Position numbers and translations under genes: made by a program
In this document: piece by piece, positions 10,601 to 19,339 of the stretch
Layout of the letters: every line of letters begins with the position of its first letter
Position numbering within the stretch: position 1 is the stretch's first letter
Notes under the pieces: generated by a model
What the model was told of the DNA's origin: nothing
Seen by the model: the letters and a program-made list of their open reading frames with translations, nothing else
Databases searched by the model: none
Source: CAZNLH01 sp964573995
GTDB taxonomy: Bacteria > Gemmatimonadota > CAZMKB01 > CAZNLH01
NCBI GenBank assembly: GCA_964573995.1
Contig: CAZNLH010000004.1
Span: 1-64,000, forward strand
Length of the DNA: 64,000 bases
Direction: 5' to 3'

Positions 10601-11583
10601 ACGAATGCCCGTTGCTTCTGTGTCCCGTAGACGGCCTCCCTGACCCGGCGTGCCACCTCCACGGCATTTGCGTCGGCCTCCTTGTAAATCTCGATCTCGA
10701 CGCTCTCCCTTCCGTCGACCCGTGTGATCACCTCCCGCTCCTTGTGCCCCCTTACGACCCTGCCAAGGTCACTTACCCTCACGCTCACTCCATTGAGTCG
10801 ACCGATTACAACGTCGCCGATCTCGTCGAGGTCCTTGAATTCATTGAATGTGCGGACGAGGTACTCCGCCTCTCCCTCCTTAAGTTTTCCTCCGGCGAGA
10901 TTGATGTTTTCCCCGCTCAGGCGCTGGTTCACGGTGCCTATGTCTATCCCGAGTGATGCGAGTCTCTTCTCGTCGAGTTCCACCCGGATCTCCTCCTCTA
11001 ACCCCCCCTTTACCTTCACGGCGGCCACCCCGGGGATACCCTCGAGATCACGCTTTACATCCTCATCACATATCTTTCTGAGAAGGTACAGGTCGTCGGT
11101 GCCGTAAACACCGAGCCTCATCACCGGGTCCATAGAGGGATCGTAACGAAGGATGATCGGCTTGCCTACTCCGTCCGGGAAATATACCGGATCGAGTTTC
11201 TCCCTGACGTCCTGGGTGGCGGCACTCATATCGGTGCCCCACGAGAACTCGAGGACTACGTCGGACAGTTCAGATTTGGAGATGGAACTGATGTCGACCA
11301 GATTGTCGACTACCCCCACGGCCTCTTCAATGGGGCGGGAGACCAGGTTTTCCACTTCCTCGGGTGCGGCACCCGGGTACTCCGTGCGGATAGTGAGGGT
11401 TGGATAGGTGATATCCGGCATCAGGTCAAGGGAGAGGCGGTTATATGAAACGAGGCCGAACACCACGACCGCAACGACTATCATCAGTATTGCGACCGGT
11501 CGCCTTGTAGTCAGGCCGAACAGCCCACCGTCATCCGCCTGGCGATCCACCCGGCCGCTCGGATCATCCAACGGCCGCGTCAA
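7663..11583 (-). CDS. Oversized RND efflux transporter permease
   Basis: 1306 residues against about 1040 for typical HAE1/AcrB pumps. TM1 is at about 30-47; the TM4 motif GVGMLVDNSIVVIE is at about 474-487; the C-terminal half keeps the normal porter and TM order (VVMASQFESLVLPF, GIVVNNAIVLIDYIN). Two additions explain the length. One is a Gly/charge-rich insert at about 330-380 before TM2. The other is about 230 residues at 570-800, between TM6 and TM7, with several extra hydrophobic stretches (about 640-656, 733-750, 760-792). Start is TTG 11583 with GGGAG upstream, overlapping the adaptor stop as TTGA, so translation is coupled. Role: proton-driven efflux with the adaptor and second pump. 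Confidence 0.9.
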   Translation of the reverse strand: MTRPLDDPSGRVDRQADDGGLFGLTTRRPVAILMIVVAVVVFGLVSYNRLSLDLMPDITYPTLTIRTEYPGAAPEEVENLVSRPIEEAVGVVDNLVDISSISKSELSDVVLEFSWGTDMSAATQDVREKLDPVYFPDGVGKPIILRYDPSMDPVMRLGVYGTDDLYLLRKICDEDVKRDLEGIPGVAAVKVKGGLEEEIRVELDEKRLASLGIDIGTVNQRLSGENINLAGGKLKEGEAEYLVRTFNEFKDLDEIGDVVIGRLNGVSVRVSDLGRVVRGHKEREVITRVDGRESVEIEIYKEADANAVEVARRVREAVYGTQKQRAFVREMKEAPTGAPEEEGGGTSGDGKGEYRGRGKGARSELRDIKRKRAYDEALRDEMTDFLTYRLPEGIDVVTLSDQSVFIENSVDEVRNTALIGGLLAVVVLFLFLRRLTTTLIVGVSIPVSIVATFACMHIAGVSLNIMSLGGLALGVGMLVDNSIVVIESIFRCREEGDGVVQSALRGVREVSGAVTASTLTTIAVFFPIVFVEGIAGQVFGDMSLTVVFALLMSLAVSLFVIPMLASRRIEEAAGDGLRDRLGRSHILRFHVLEGRGPEESRPEGPQPADAGKRMALSVLFLGELAGKILRLLGTAGELVVKAAAGLLLPILLLFRLLPSRRFRGLPDSWTRRLGEDRGLLLGRYAGVGSAWEGILAFRSQEDFLRGIEVLRRFFSAGRGSEENTAIRVAVRGLAVLLFLPGLLYILLRYLFQHLFTVIGKACLLVVLAAIVLVESIFFMLAALLRPLVTLVLRGFDLGYGWLSGTYPRVLRSAIDHPGSVALAAGVPFVVSLFVLLPRLGRELIPEVHRGEFNIDVSMPVGTPLVRTLDAVEPVEDLVLSRDEVDEVATVVGVEKKSNPSAEEGENTAKLTVMLNGGGGMVEEEERLIHYLRGRLSAIPDMEVKISRPSLFSFRTPVEVEIEGYDLGTLERISREVADRMAEVPGLSDVKAHIQRGYPEVQIRYDREQLARYGLSVFDVASMVRNKVLGDVATEYREEDREVDLRVRLRDSDKRSVEDLRRLVVNPGGEIPIPLSAVADVRVEEGPSEIRRVDQQRAALITANLDGLDLGSATRAISGILHGMAMPEDFTYHIGGQNREMETSMDSLLFAMMLAIFLVYVVMASQFESLVLPFVIIFTIPLALIGVVLALYALGISISVMVFIGLIMLVGIVVNNAIVLIDYINTLRGRGMAKVEAIVLGGKVRLRPILMTTATTVLGLLPMALGMGEGAEIRTPMAVTVIAGLISATLLTLIVIPTIYNLVARGD

Positions 11584-12749
11584 CTCGTCTCCCTCTCACC
11601 GGCCGTCTCGTCTGTACCGAGTATCCTGACCCTTGCGCCGTCTTTGAGGCCCCCCTGTCCCACGACGACCACCATATCTTCCTTTCCGACACCGGACAAC
11701 ACCTCCACGACGCGGTTATTCGAATAACCCTTGTCGAGTTCGACCCTCCTCGCTGTGCTGTCTTGTCCCGCAAGGTACAGGTACTCCCTTCCTCCATCGT
11801 AGACAACGGCCTTTCTGGGCACGAGGAGGGCTTTTTCATGGGTCCCGGTGACGATGCTCACGTTGACGAACATACCGGGCTTTATCGTGTCTTCATCTCC
11901 AGTAAGGCCGACCGTCACCTTGAAGGTCCCGCTGTTCGGGTCAACCACGGGGCTGATCCTCTTGACCCACCCTATTATCTCCCCACCCGGAAGGTAGTCG
12001 GAGCGAATCACTACTCGCTGTTTGAGACGCACCCGGTTCATCTCCCGCTCGGGGACATGCACCACTGCAATCAGGCTGTTGAGGTTCACTATTGAAAAAA
12101 TCCTGGTGCTCGCCGTGATTCTGTCACCCACATCGACCAGGCGCTCGGAGACCACCCCGTCGATCGGCGAGTTGATCCTGGTATATTGCAGGAGCAACTT
12201 CGCCTTCTGCCACTCCAGTTCCGCCTGCTTGAGTTCATAGCGGGCGTTCTCATACTCCTCGACACTGATCATGGCGTCATGGTACATCTTCTCGTCCCGC
12301 TTGAATTCGTTCTCGAGCTTGTGAAAAGAGACCTCGGCCTTCGCCGCGTCGATTGAATATTCCCTGTCGTCGAGTTTGAGCAGGGCGCTACCCTTCTTGA
12401 CAAGATTACCCTCCTCGACGTAGATCTCCTCGACAAGACCTGTAGTCTGGGGATAGACGTCGACCCTGCTCTCGGTCTCTACCGTGGAACTCAGCAGCAT
12501 GTAAGATGAAATCTCGCCCACACTCGGGCGGACCACCTCGACCGGGACCCCCACTCCTTCCGCCCGGTCCTTCTCCGACGATTTGCCCGTGGAGTTGCTC
12601 GCCTCAATCGAATCGGCCCCCGCGTCCCCGCTTGCCTTCCGCCCACCCCCCTTATCGCTGCAGGCGGCTCCAACAAGGAAAAGGAATAGGAGGGCCAGGA
12701 GCATTGCCGGTACGCCCACCTTAACGAAACGCGATACTGATAGATTCAT
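11580..12749 (-). CDS. RND efflux periplasmic adaptor lipoprotein (HlyD/MFP family)
   Basis: 389 residues. The N-terminus has a lipoprotein signal with lipobox LVGAAC (Cys30) followed by SDKGGG, so the mature protein is lipid-anchored. The fold order is typical of membrane fusion proteins: lipoyl half (YPQTTGLVEEIYVEEGNLVKKG), alpha-helical hairpin (about 140-190), second lipoyl half (YTRINSPIDGVVSERLVDVGD), beta-barrel (VPEREMNRVRLKQRV) and membrane-proximal domain. It links the RND pumps to an outer-membrane channel; no TolC-like gene is in the window. It is the first gene of the operon and overlaps the first pump by 4 bases. Confidence 0.92.
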   Translation of the reverse strand: MNLSVSRFVKVGVPAMLLALLFLFLVGAACSDKGGGRKASGDAGADSIEASNSTGKSSEKDRAEGVGVPVEVVRPSVGEISSYMLLSSTVETESRVDVYPQTTGLVEEIYVEEGNLVKKGSALLKLDDREYSIDAAKAEVSFHKLENEFKRDEKMYHDAMISVEEYENARYELKQAELEWQKAKLLLQYTRINSPIDGVVSERLVDVGDRITASTRIFSIVNLNSLIAVVHVPEREMNRVRLKQRVVIRSDYLPGGEIIGWVKRISPVVDPNSGTFKVTVGLTGDEDTIKPGMFVNVSIVTGTHEKALLVPRKAVVYDGGREYLYLAGQDSTARRVELDKGYSNNRVVEVLSGVGKEDMVVVVGQGGLKDGARVRILGTDETAGERETS

Positions 12750-12825
12750 CCGTCACCCTTTGCGTAATCTGCCCATGTCATTTATGTCTTCGGCGTCGAG
12801 GGGGCCTTCTCCAGAAGCCTTCCCT

Positions 12826-12854
12826 ATTTTAAGTACTTGCGAGGGCCGTGTAAA
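12826..12854 (-). promoter_or_regulatory. Promoter of the RND efflux operon
   Basis: On the minus strand: TTTACA (12849-12854), 17-bp spacer, TAAAAT (12826-12831). The predicted start near 12819 leaves about a 70-base leader before the adaptor ATG at 12749. No regulator binding site was recognised. Confidence 0.6.
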
Positions 12855-13027
12855 GTTTCAAAAGGCTTCTTCCGGGCGCGAGACACTTCCATGAGGGGGC
12901 CGGTGACACCAAGGGAAGCGATTCCGTCGGGATATAGTTATAAGGATATCCTCAAAGTGACTCCAGGCGGCCCAAGAGGCATGCTCCGGTGCGCGTGAAA
13001 ACCGGCAATGTCCAGATCGAGAATGAC

Positions 13028-13056
13028 TTGACTCGATAAAATCTTTATGATATCGT
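13028..13056 (+). promoter_or_regulatory. Weak candidate promoter for the 13128 lipoprotein gene
   Basis: TTGACT (13028-13033), 17-bp spacer, TATCGT (13051-13056), within an AT-rich tract (13034-13072). The -10 is poor. Apart from this and the RND promoter, the 12750-13127 gap shows nothing I can name. Confidence 0.35.
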
Positions 13057-13127
13057 AAATATATATATGATTGTCTATTGACAGGAAACCCCTTCTTGGA
13101 ATTCTCCACTACCACCCGGAGGCCAGG

Positions 13128-13865
13128 ATGAAATATACTCTTCGGCTTCATTTAAGACCTTGCCGCTTCCCATTCCGGATCCTTGCCTTAAATGGGCTCC
13201 TCACCCCCCTCCTCTTCTGTCACTGCTTCTCGACCCTCCAGACGGCGCGGATCGATGAGGGGCTCCACGGCGGCGCGTCCTTTGGCGTCCTGGGGGGAGA
13301 AGGGATGGAGGCCCTGGAAGGGCAGCGGGAGAGCGCACCGGATCAGGGCGGGAAGGCGGACGTGGCCCTGAGCGCCGATGTCGGCTATGGATTGCTCATG
13401 GGACCCCTTGGCCTCGACACAGGGGCACGCATAGGCACCTATCGTGGGAGTTCAGACGAGTTCCTCCTCCTGCCCTACGGCAAGATCGGCCTCTTTCAGG
13501 ATCGCTCGACACGCATCGCCCTGCTGGTTGACTTCGCAGGCTTTCCATGGGTTCCCTATTTCGTCTCGCTTATCACAGACCACCAGATAGGCCCCTGGAC
13601 CCCCTACCTCGCCACGAAGCGCTTCATCTCGCACGGGATCGCGGGCGACGACCCGTTCGTTACGCGATTCCAGAAACGGGACCAGTCCATCTGGGCCTTC
13701 TCTGGTGGATGCGAGCGGCGGCTGGGGCACGGGACATCGCTCCTCTTCGAGGCCGGGGCGATGATCGACCGCCACGACATCGACGAGTGGCAGGAATCCG
13801 AAGAGGTGACCCTCGTAGACCCCGTCTTCGGCCTCGGTCTCCGTTTCCTACGGGAGGGGCGTTAG
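13128..13865 (+). CDS. Putative lipoprotein, small barrel-like, FSTLQTAR signature
   Basis: 245 residues from ATG 13128, which has GGAGG about five bases upstream; a longer open frame from 13071 lacks a ribosome site. The leader ends LLFCHCFSTLQTARI. The Cys-Phe-Ser-Thr-Leu-Gln-Thr-Ala-Arg signature is one I associate with lipid-anchored outer-membrane proteins of FCB-type bacteria, though the lipobox here is unusual (FCHC). The body alternates hydrophobic and polar residues as in a small barrel and ends LGLRFLREGR. Function unknown. It converges on the regulator gene with only 14 bp between stops and no visible terminator. Confidence 0.6.
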   Translation: MKYTLRLHLRPCRFPFRILALNGLLTPLLFCHCFSTLQTARIDEGLHGGASFGVLGGEGMEALEGQRESAPDQGGKADVALSADVGYGLLMGPLGLDTGARIGTYRGSSDEFLLLPYGKIGLFQDRSTRIALLVDFAGFPWVPYFVSLITDHQIGPWTPYLATKRFISHGIAGDDPFVTRFQKRDQSIWAFSGGCERRLGHGTSLLFEAGAMIDRHDIDEWQESEEVTLVDPVFGLGLRFLREGR

Positions 13866-13879
13866 TCTCCCTTTCCCCC

Positions 13880-16228
13880 TCAACCCCCGGGCGACGGCTC
13901 GATGTTCATCCGGTCTCGATCCCGGGAAGGACCGCCGTCCACGTCGGACTGGACCATTCCAAGACCGATCGAGTGCCGCAGGAGGCGGACCGAGACCCTC
14001 CCGGACGATGTTGAATCCCCGTGGCGGGTGCAGGCCCGGTCGAACTCGCGCCAGGCACGCTCGATCTCGAACAGGATACGGGTCCGAACATCCTCCGACC
14101 AGGTGTCGTACATCCTCCGGAACGGCTCTCCCCGCAAAAGCGAGTAGGCCCGGAGATACTCCCGCCTCGCGAATTCCCACTCCTCGGCCCGCAGGAAGGC
14201 CTTCGCCTGCGCGAGCCCCTGCCTCCACTCGCCGTAGTCGGTCGTGAGGTAGATCCCCCGGTTCAACAGGACCCCACCGCGCAGCCGGTGATCGACCTCG
14301 AGGAGGTGAACCGGGATCCGAAGGGCCTTTCGGATCCTCACGAGGAGGTGGGAGAGATTCCGGGAGGGGCTCTTCGTTCGTCTCCAGAAATTTCGATAGA
14401 GGTCGACAAGCCGGATCTCCTTCCCCGGCTCCTCCGCCCTGAGGGCGAGATGGACGAGGAAGGCGAGGTCCTTTGGCCGAAGGCGCTTCCTCAGGTACCG
14501 CCTGTTTCTGTAAATGACCGGCTTGCCCAGGAAATTGATGCGATAGACGGGAGCCTCCCGGCTGAAGAGCGGTAACCTGAGGATCGCCCTGGGGAGGGCC
14601 GTAGGCCTCCCCCGCTCGAGAAGCCTGGCCACCACCTCGGGGAAGAAGAGGACATATCTGTAGAGATAGCTCAGGATTCCCTTCCTCCTTGCCAGGGAAA
14701 GGGCCTCGCCGTACCTTCCCCTCTTCAGTAGAAGGGCCAGCCGAACCGTGGGCAACTGCCGCATTTCGCCCACGAGACCTCCTCTTGAGTGGTCACTTTC
14801 AGGGTGGCGTCCGCGCCGGAAGAGGAGAATCCTCAGGATCGAGAGTTCCCGGATCATCCGGTTCTTCTCTAGGTAGGGGAGGAGACGCCGCAGGATCCCT
14901 TCCGCCCGCTCCCGCTCCCCGAGTGCGCACCGAGCGTTCGCCAGGGTGAAATAGGCATAGAAGAGTCCGAAACTCAATTCTTCCTCCTTCATCGAGGAGA
15001 GGACGTCCAGGCAGAGGGAAATAGCCCGTTGCGGCGTCCCGCGCAGGAGGGCCAGTGCGGACTGGAAGATCCGGAAGAGTTGCGAACTCTCCCACTCCCC
15101 GAACCTTGCGGACTTTCCGAGGGCCGCGGCCCGCCTGAAGTCTCCCTTCATGAATGAGACGAAGGCAAGTTCGGCCCTCAATTTTCTTGCTGTCTCCTCG
15201 TCGACCCCTTCGATCGCCTTGGATAGTATGGTCTCGGAGAGCCGGTACTCCTCCAGGGATGAGTAAAGGACTGCCAGGTCTGACAGCAGATAAGGCGATT
15301 TGATTCCTCTCCGGTTCAGCAACCGGGCGGCTTCCCGCGCCGTTCGGCACGCCTCCCGGACCCGCACCAGGGAGGAGAGGGCGATCCCGCGGGAGATCAG
15401 GAGGGTGAAGCGGGGCTCAAAGAGGAGGTAGGATCCCATTCCTCTCTCTTTTCTCCCCTGCCCCGGGCCGGTTGTCCGATGGGCCTCGATCATATCCTCC
15501 AGTTCGTCGATCCTTCGCAGTTGCCGCTCGATGTTCCCGCTCCACTCGAGCGCGATCACCTCCTTGATCCCCACTCGCAGGGCGGAATAGTGGAGACCCC
15601 ACCCCTCAAGTTCCCGGGAGAGCGCCCCTGCCATCTTCAGGTAATCGGTAAGGGGGACGTTCCCGAGGAGGAGGTCCATCTTCTCGGCCTGCCTCCTTGG
15701 GCTCAGGTTATTGTCAGGGATCTCGGCCATCAGGTCGTTTTCCGGAAGGGAGGGGATCGAGTTGAGGATCTGTGCCGCCTCCTTTCGATCTCCCTCGGAG
15801 AAGAGTACCTCGGCGGCCCTATACCCTCTACTCGCCTCAGCAGACCAGGGGCAGTATCTTGTCCAGTCATTGGTGAGATGCTCCCGCGCGAAGCCGGCAT
15901 AGCCGTACCGCCTCCAGATGCCCCAGATCCCCTTTATAGAAATCTCGATCCCCTCATCCTCAAGGATACGTTTCGCCCCCGCAATGGTCATGGAGGGATC
16001 CAACTCCTTCAACAAGGAAATCCTTTCCTCCAACTCCCGGCTCGTCCGGTTCCAGGGCCGACTGTACCCATTCAAGACACCCTGCGCTCCTGCCTTCCGG
16101 TATCGCTCGACCCACTTGAAGACACTCCGATAAGAAACATGGAACTTCCTAGCCGTCTTCCGATAGGAGCCGTGACGGAGATAGTATCGAACAATCTCCA
16201 GGCGATATTCAGGTGAAGTGTTGTACAT
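13880..16228 (-). CDS. Transposase-type HTH / helical-repeat / SARP-like fusion regulator
   Basis: 782 residues with an unusual architecture. Residues 1-112 look like the double helix-turn-helix N-terminus of IS3/IS481/IS630-type transposases (YRKTARKFHVSYRSVFKWV, then TIAGAKRILEDEGIEIS and IWGIWRRYGY), but no DDE catalytic core follows. Residues of about 130-540 are all-helical with TPR-like spacing. Residues of about 562-665 resemble the OmpR-type winged helix of SARP regulators (INFLGKPVIYRNRRYLRKR, LRPKDLAFLVHLAL, LSHLLVRIRKAL) and about 665-735 the BTAD helical domain (ALLxG-like SLLRGEPF, then W..DVRTRI). It is probably a transcription factor with two DNA-binding ends. The start ATG lies right at the predicted transcription start, implying a leaderless mRNA. 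Targets unknown. Confidence 0.75.
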   Translation of the reverse strand: MYNTSPEYRLEIVRYYLRHGSYRKTARKFHVSYRSVFKWVERYRKAGAQGVLNGYSRPWNRTSRELEERISLLKELDPSMTIAGAKRILEDEGIEISIKGIWGIWRRYGYAGFAREHLTNDWTRYCPWSAEASRGYRAAEVLFSEGDRKEAAQILNSIPSLPENDLMAEIPDNNLSPRRQAEKMDLLLGNVPLTDYLKMAGALSRELEGWGLHYSALRVGIKEVIALEWSGNIERQLRRIDELEDMIEAHRTTGPGQGRKERGMGSYLLFEPRFTLLISRGIALSSLVRVREACRTAREAARLLNRRGIKSPYLLSDLAVLYSSLEEYRLSETILSKAIEGVDEETARKLRAELAFVSFMKGDFRRAAALGKSARFGEWESSQLFRIFQSALALLRGTPQRAISLCLDVLSSMKEEELSFGLFYAYFTLANARCALGERERAEGILRRLLPYLEKNRMIRELSILRILLFRRGRHPESDHSRGGLVGEMRQLPTVRLALLLKRGRYGEALSLARRKGILSYLYRYVLFFPEVVARLLERGRPTALPRAILRLPLFSREAPVYRINFLGKPVIYRNRRYLRKRLRPKDLAFLVHLALRAEEPGKEIRLVDLYRNFWRRTKSPSRNLSHLLVRIRKALRIPVHLLEVDHRLRGGVLLNRGIYLTTDYGEWRQGLAQAKAFLRAEEWEFARREYLRAYSLLRGEPFRRMYDTWSEDVRTRILFEIERAWREFDRACTRHGDSTSSGRVSVRLLRHSIGLGMVQSDVDGGPSRDRDRMNIEPSPGG

Positions 16229-16238
16229 TCGTGGAAAT

Positions 16239-16268
16239 ATTATAGCACATTTCGTCCTTTCCCGTCAA
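16239..16268 (-). promoter_or_regulatory. Promoter of the fusion regulator, giving a near-leaderless mRNA
   Basis: Minus strand: TTGACG (16263-16268), 18-bp spacer, TATAAT (16239-16244). Transcription should begin near 16232, only a few bases before the ATG at 16228, and no Shine-Dalgarno sequence fits between. The rest of the 16229-16541 gap shows nothing I can support. Confidence 0.65.
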
Positions 16269-16541
16269 GCATTGATCCGGATTGCCGCTAACCCCTTGGG
16301 AAAACACACGGTTCCCGACTTCAACTCAACCGGATACATACACAACCCCGGTTATTGTTTTAACAGGCAGATGGAATCGGCCCTAAACAACCGAGGATCG
16401 CAACCAGGCAGGGGCTCCCTGAGACACACAGCCGACCGATAGCGAGTGATCGGTCATGACCTGCAGGTACCTCATCCTCGGCCAGTTAAATTCCCGTGCT
16501 GTCGCGCCGAAAACCCCTTGACCAGAATGGAGACGTCTGCA

Positions 16542-17960
16542 ATGAAGAGGTTCATCGTTCCAGTAACATTGCTCATCTTGACCATCGCTTCCAACCCTAT
16601 CCTGACCCGGGCGCAACTCGGTGTTGTCGGCCCGCCCCAATCCCATCCGGCTACTCCCCACCTCAAGGGTCCCTCCACCGCACCCGACACCCTCTGGACG
16701 GCCCGGTTCGGCGACTTCGACAACCAGTGGCCCTACGCGGGGGATGACAAGCCCGCCGCGATCCTCCCGGACGGTTCGGGCGGGGTCTACGTGACGGGAG
16801 AGGGTGGGTATCCACCTGGAAGCACGTACCTAAATTTCACGACGATCCGGTATGATTCGCTCGGTGACACACTCTGGGTCAGGTCCTTCTACAACCCGAA
16901 CAACAACCAGAGCAACGACAAGCCCTCCTCCATGGCGCTCGGCACCTCGGGCGAGGTCTACGTCGCCGGAACGATGTACTACAATACCGGCTGGGACCGT
17001 CACGACATGGGGGTAGTGGCCTACGACGATGCTGGCAACGAATTGTGGCACGACGCCTATTCGGGCCCTTACTCCTACATGGCCCTCGCGAGCGACGTGG
17101 ACGAGGACGGCTCGGGCCACGTCTATGTGGGGGGCCAGTTCTCCGAGGCTTACGCCTGGCACGCGGGCCTTGTCCAGTACGGCGCACTTGGGACCCGGAA
17201 CTGGGTGATCTCCGAGACGAGCGACCAGAACCGCATATTCAACGACATCGCCTGCGACGGGTCGGGGAACGTCTACTGCGCGGGATACGGATGGGGCGGA
17301 GGCCACGGCAAGGGTTCCCTCATCAAGTATGACGCGGATGGAAACAAGTTATGGGAGAATCACTACAATCCCCAGTGGCAGGACGCCTCGTTCAACGATC
17401 TCGCCCTCGACCCGAACGGCAACGTATGCGTCACGGGGTGGCGGGAATCCCCCGTCTCCGGAGACAACAACCTGGCCTGGATCACGATCAAGTACGACCC
17501 GGCCGGAAACGAGAAGTGGGAGCAGACCTTCAACCAAGATTCCACCTCGCAGGACTGGGACCAGGAGATACCCTCCGCGATCGCGGTAACCCCCGCGGGG
17601 AATTTCTACGTCACGGGCAACAGCGCCTCGACGATCATGACCGTCAAGTACGGCAGGGACGGCGATCTTGTATGGGTCCGGGAGTATCCCGGCGGGGGAG
17701 GCCTGGGGATGGGCTCCAACGCGATCACGACCGACGCGGGCGGGAACGTCTACGTCGCGGGTGGCAGTTCGTCAGACTACGTCCTGATCGAGTACGACCC
17801 GGCAGGCAACGAACTCTGGGCCGTGACCTACGACAGCGCGGGCGGCATGTCCGATTACGCCACCGGGGTGGCCACGTGGGGCACGAGGCTCTTTCTGACC
17901 GGTACGGCCGGGGCCCCCCTGGTCGGCTACCGGGACTACCTCACGATACGATATAGATAA
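16542..17960 (+). CDS. Secreted beta-propeller repeat (SBBP/delta-60-like) protein
   Basis: 472 residues from ATG 16542, which has GGAG nine bases upstream and begins a signal peptide (MKRFIVPVTLLILTIASNP, cut near TRAQ). The mature part is a chain of repeats of about 50 residues with the pattern GNVYVTG or GNVYCAGY, then a Lys/Tyr-Asp-x-x-GN-x-LW motif (KYDADGNKLW, KYDPAGNEKW, EYDPAGNELW). This is the beta-propeller repeat of SBBP proteins, which are exported and of unknown ligand. It has no C-terminal sorting domain. The downstream paralogue starts 53 bp later, so the two are probably one operon. Confidence 0.8.
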   Translation: MKRFIVPVTLLILTIASNPILTRAQLGVVGPPQSHPATPHLKGPSTAPDTLWTARFGDFDNQWPYAGDDKPAAILPDGSGGVYVTGEGGYPPGSTYLNFTTIRYDSLGDTLWVRSFYNPNNNQSNDKPSSMALGTSGEVYVAGTMYYNTGWDRHDMGVVAYDDAGNELWHDAYSGPYSYMALASDVDEDGSGHVYVGGQFSEAYAWHAGLVQYGALGTRNWVISETSDQNRIFNDIACDGSGNVYCAGYGWGGGHGKGSLIKYDADGNKLWENHYNPQWQDASFNDLALDPNGNVCVTGWRESPVSGDNNLAWITIKYDPAGNEKWEQTFNQDSTSQDWDQEIPSAIAVTPAGNFYVTGNSASTIMTVKYGRDGDLVWVREYPGGGGLGMGSNAITTDAGGNVYVAGGSSSDYVLIEYDPAGNELWAVTYDSAGGMSDYATGVATWGTRLFLTGTAGAPLVGYRDYLTIRYR

Positions 17961-18013
17961 GAGATCCCGCACGTTTGAACGGCGCAAAGGCCCTCGATAG
18001 GAGCATAGAAGTC

Positions 18014-19339
18014 ATGAAGATGATATCCACAGCCCTCATCCTCCTGATCGTCATGATCCCCATGTCTCTCCTCGCCGTGACGGAGGACTGGGTCTACCGG
18101 TACGACGGACCGGAACACCTCGATGATAGAAGTTCAAGCGTCATATTCGGCTCGGACGGACAAATCTATACGGCTGGATACAGCTACATCGGAGCCGCAT
18201 ACCGGGCGCTCGTCATCGGCCTCACTCCCTCTGGCGGGCAGAGGTGGATCTATTCCTATGACGTGTGGGGGTACGAGGACGCTTTCAATGACCTGGTCGA
18301 GGGAGGTGACGGGGACCTCTACGCCGCAGGATACAGCGACTTGGGTGCCGGGGCCGCCTACGACGTCATCATCGCGAGCATCGACAGGGCGGGGAACGAG
18401 CAGTGGACCTTCCGGTACGATTCTGGGATGAACACGTCGGATATGGCCAAATCGATTACAGTCGATCCTATGGGAGACCTTTACACCACCGGCTACAGTT
18501 GGGATTCGCAGGTCGGGGATTACGTTCCGCTGGTCGTTAGCGTGGATTCCACTGGACAGTTCAGGTGGGCCTACCGTCCCGTCAACCTTCCAGGGTTTGC
18601 CAATCATGCCGTATACGGCCCGGATGGTAACCTTTATATCACGGCATACGTAAACGGCGATTATGGAAGTACTTTTACCGTGATCAGCCTTACAACCGAC
18701 GGGCAGGAACGGTGGGTCTACTCGCCCCTGTCGGCCTTAGGAGGAGCCAGCTCGATCGCCTTCGACCCTCAAGGAAACCTTTATACCTCCGGGAAGATCA
18801 ACAACCTCCCCGCGATTGTCAGCCTAGATCCGGCCGGGAAGGAAAGGTGGATCTATGCCTACGACGATTCCCTCCTCATATCCGGAAGCGCCGGTTCGAT
18901 CGCTTGGGCCGACGGAAACCTATTCACAGCTGGTACGGCCTACTATCCCATCGAGACTACCTACTACGACTGGCTCGTGATCGGTGTGGACACGAGCGGT
19001 CAGGAGATTTGGGCCTACCGCTATGATTATCTGGGTGGAAGTGATATGGCCACCGCGCTGACTTGGGATTCCCAGACACGCCGTCTCTACGTCACGGGTT
19101 ATAGTTACCAAACGATCCTCCCCGTAGTCAGCCTTGATACGAACGGACAGGAGAGATGGATTTATTCCTATGACTACGGGCCTTATGACGACGCATACGC
19201 GATCGCCTCCAATGGCGGCAATATCGCCGTGGCGGGGGAGAGCGGTGACTGGGACAGCGAGGACCTGACGGTCATCCGTCTCACCGAGGGGCCGGTTGTC
19301 AAGGGAAGAAAAGACCGCATACCTCAAGCCCTGCCGTGA
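18014..19339 (+). CDS. Secreted beta-propeller repeat protein, paralogue of the upstream gene
   Basis: 441 residues from ATG 18014, preceded by GGAG with good spacing; a TTG at 17975 is an upstream alternative. The signal peptide is MKMISTALILLIVMIPMSLL, with a cut near LAV. Repeats of about 50 residues carry a D-x-x-G-x-LYTAGYS-type strand and a G-x-(E/Q)-(R/Q)-W-(I/V)-Y-(S/A)-YD turn (GQERWIYSYDYG, GKERWIYAYDDS, GNEQWTFRYDSG), which predict a propeller. No sorting domain is visible at the C-terminus, which ends in a short basic tail. It may bind surface or extracellular ligands; no function is assigned. Two palindromes follow it at 19458-19524. Confidence 0.78.
   Translation: MKMISTALILLIVMIPMSLLAVTEDWVYRYDGPEHLDDRSSSVIFGSDGQIYTAGYSYIGAAYRALVIGLTPSGGQRWIYSYDVWGYEDAFNDLVEGGDGDLYAAGYSDLGAGAAYDVIIASIDRAGNEQWTFRYDSGMNTSDMAKSITVDPMGDLYTTGYSWDSQVGDYVPLVVSVDSTGQFRWAYRPVNLPGFANHAVYGPDGNLYITAYVNGDYGSTFTVISLTTDGQERWVYSPLSALGGASSIAFDPQGNLYTSGKINNLPAIVSLDPAGKERWIYAYDDSLLISGSAGSIAWADGNLFTAGTAYYPIETTYYDWLVIGVDTSGQEIWAYRYDYLGGSDMATALTWDSQTRRLYVTGYSYQTILPVVSLDTNGQERWIYSYDYGPYDDAYAIASNGGNIAVAGESGDWDSEDLTVIRLTEGPVVKGRKDRIPQALP

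Noticed and set aside
13071..13127. N-terminal extension of the 13128 lipoprotein
   Set aside because: The extension lacks a ribosome site and would bury the signal peptide.
13880..16228. Intact transposase or insertion sequence
   Set aside because: Only the HTH part is transposase-like; there is no DDE core, inverted repeats or target duplication visible.
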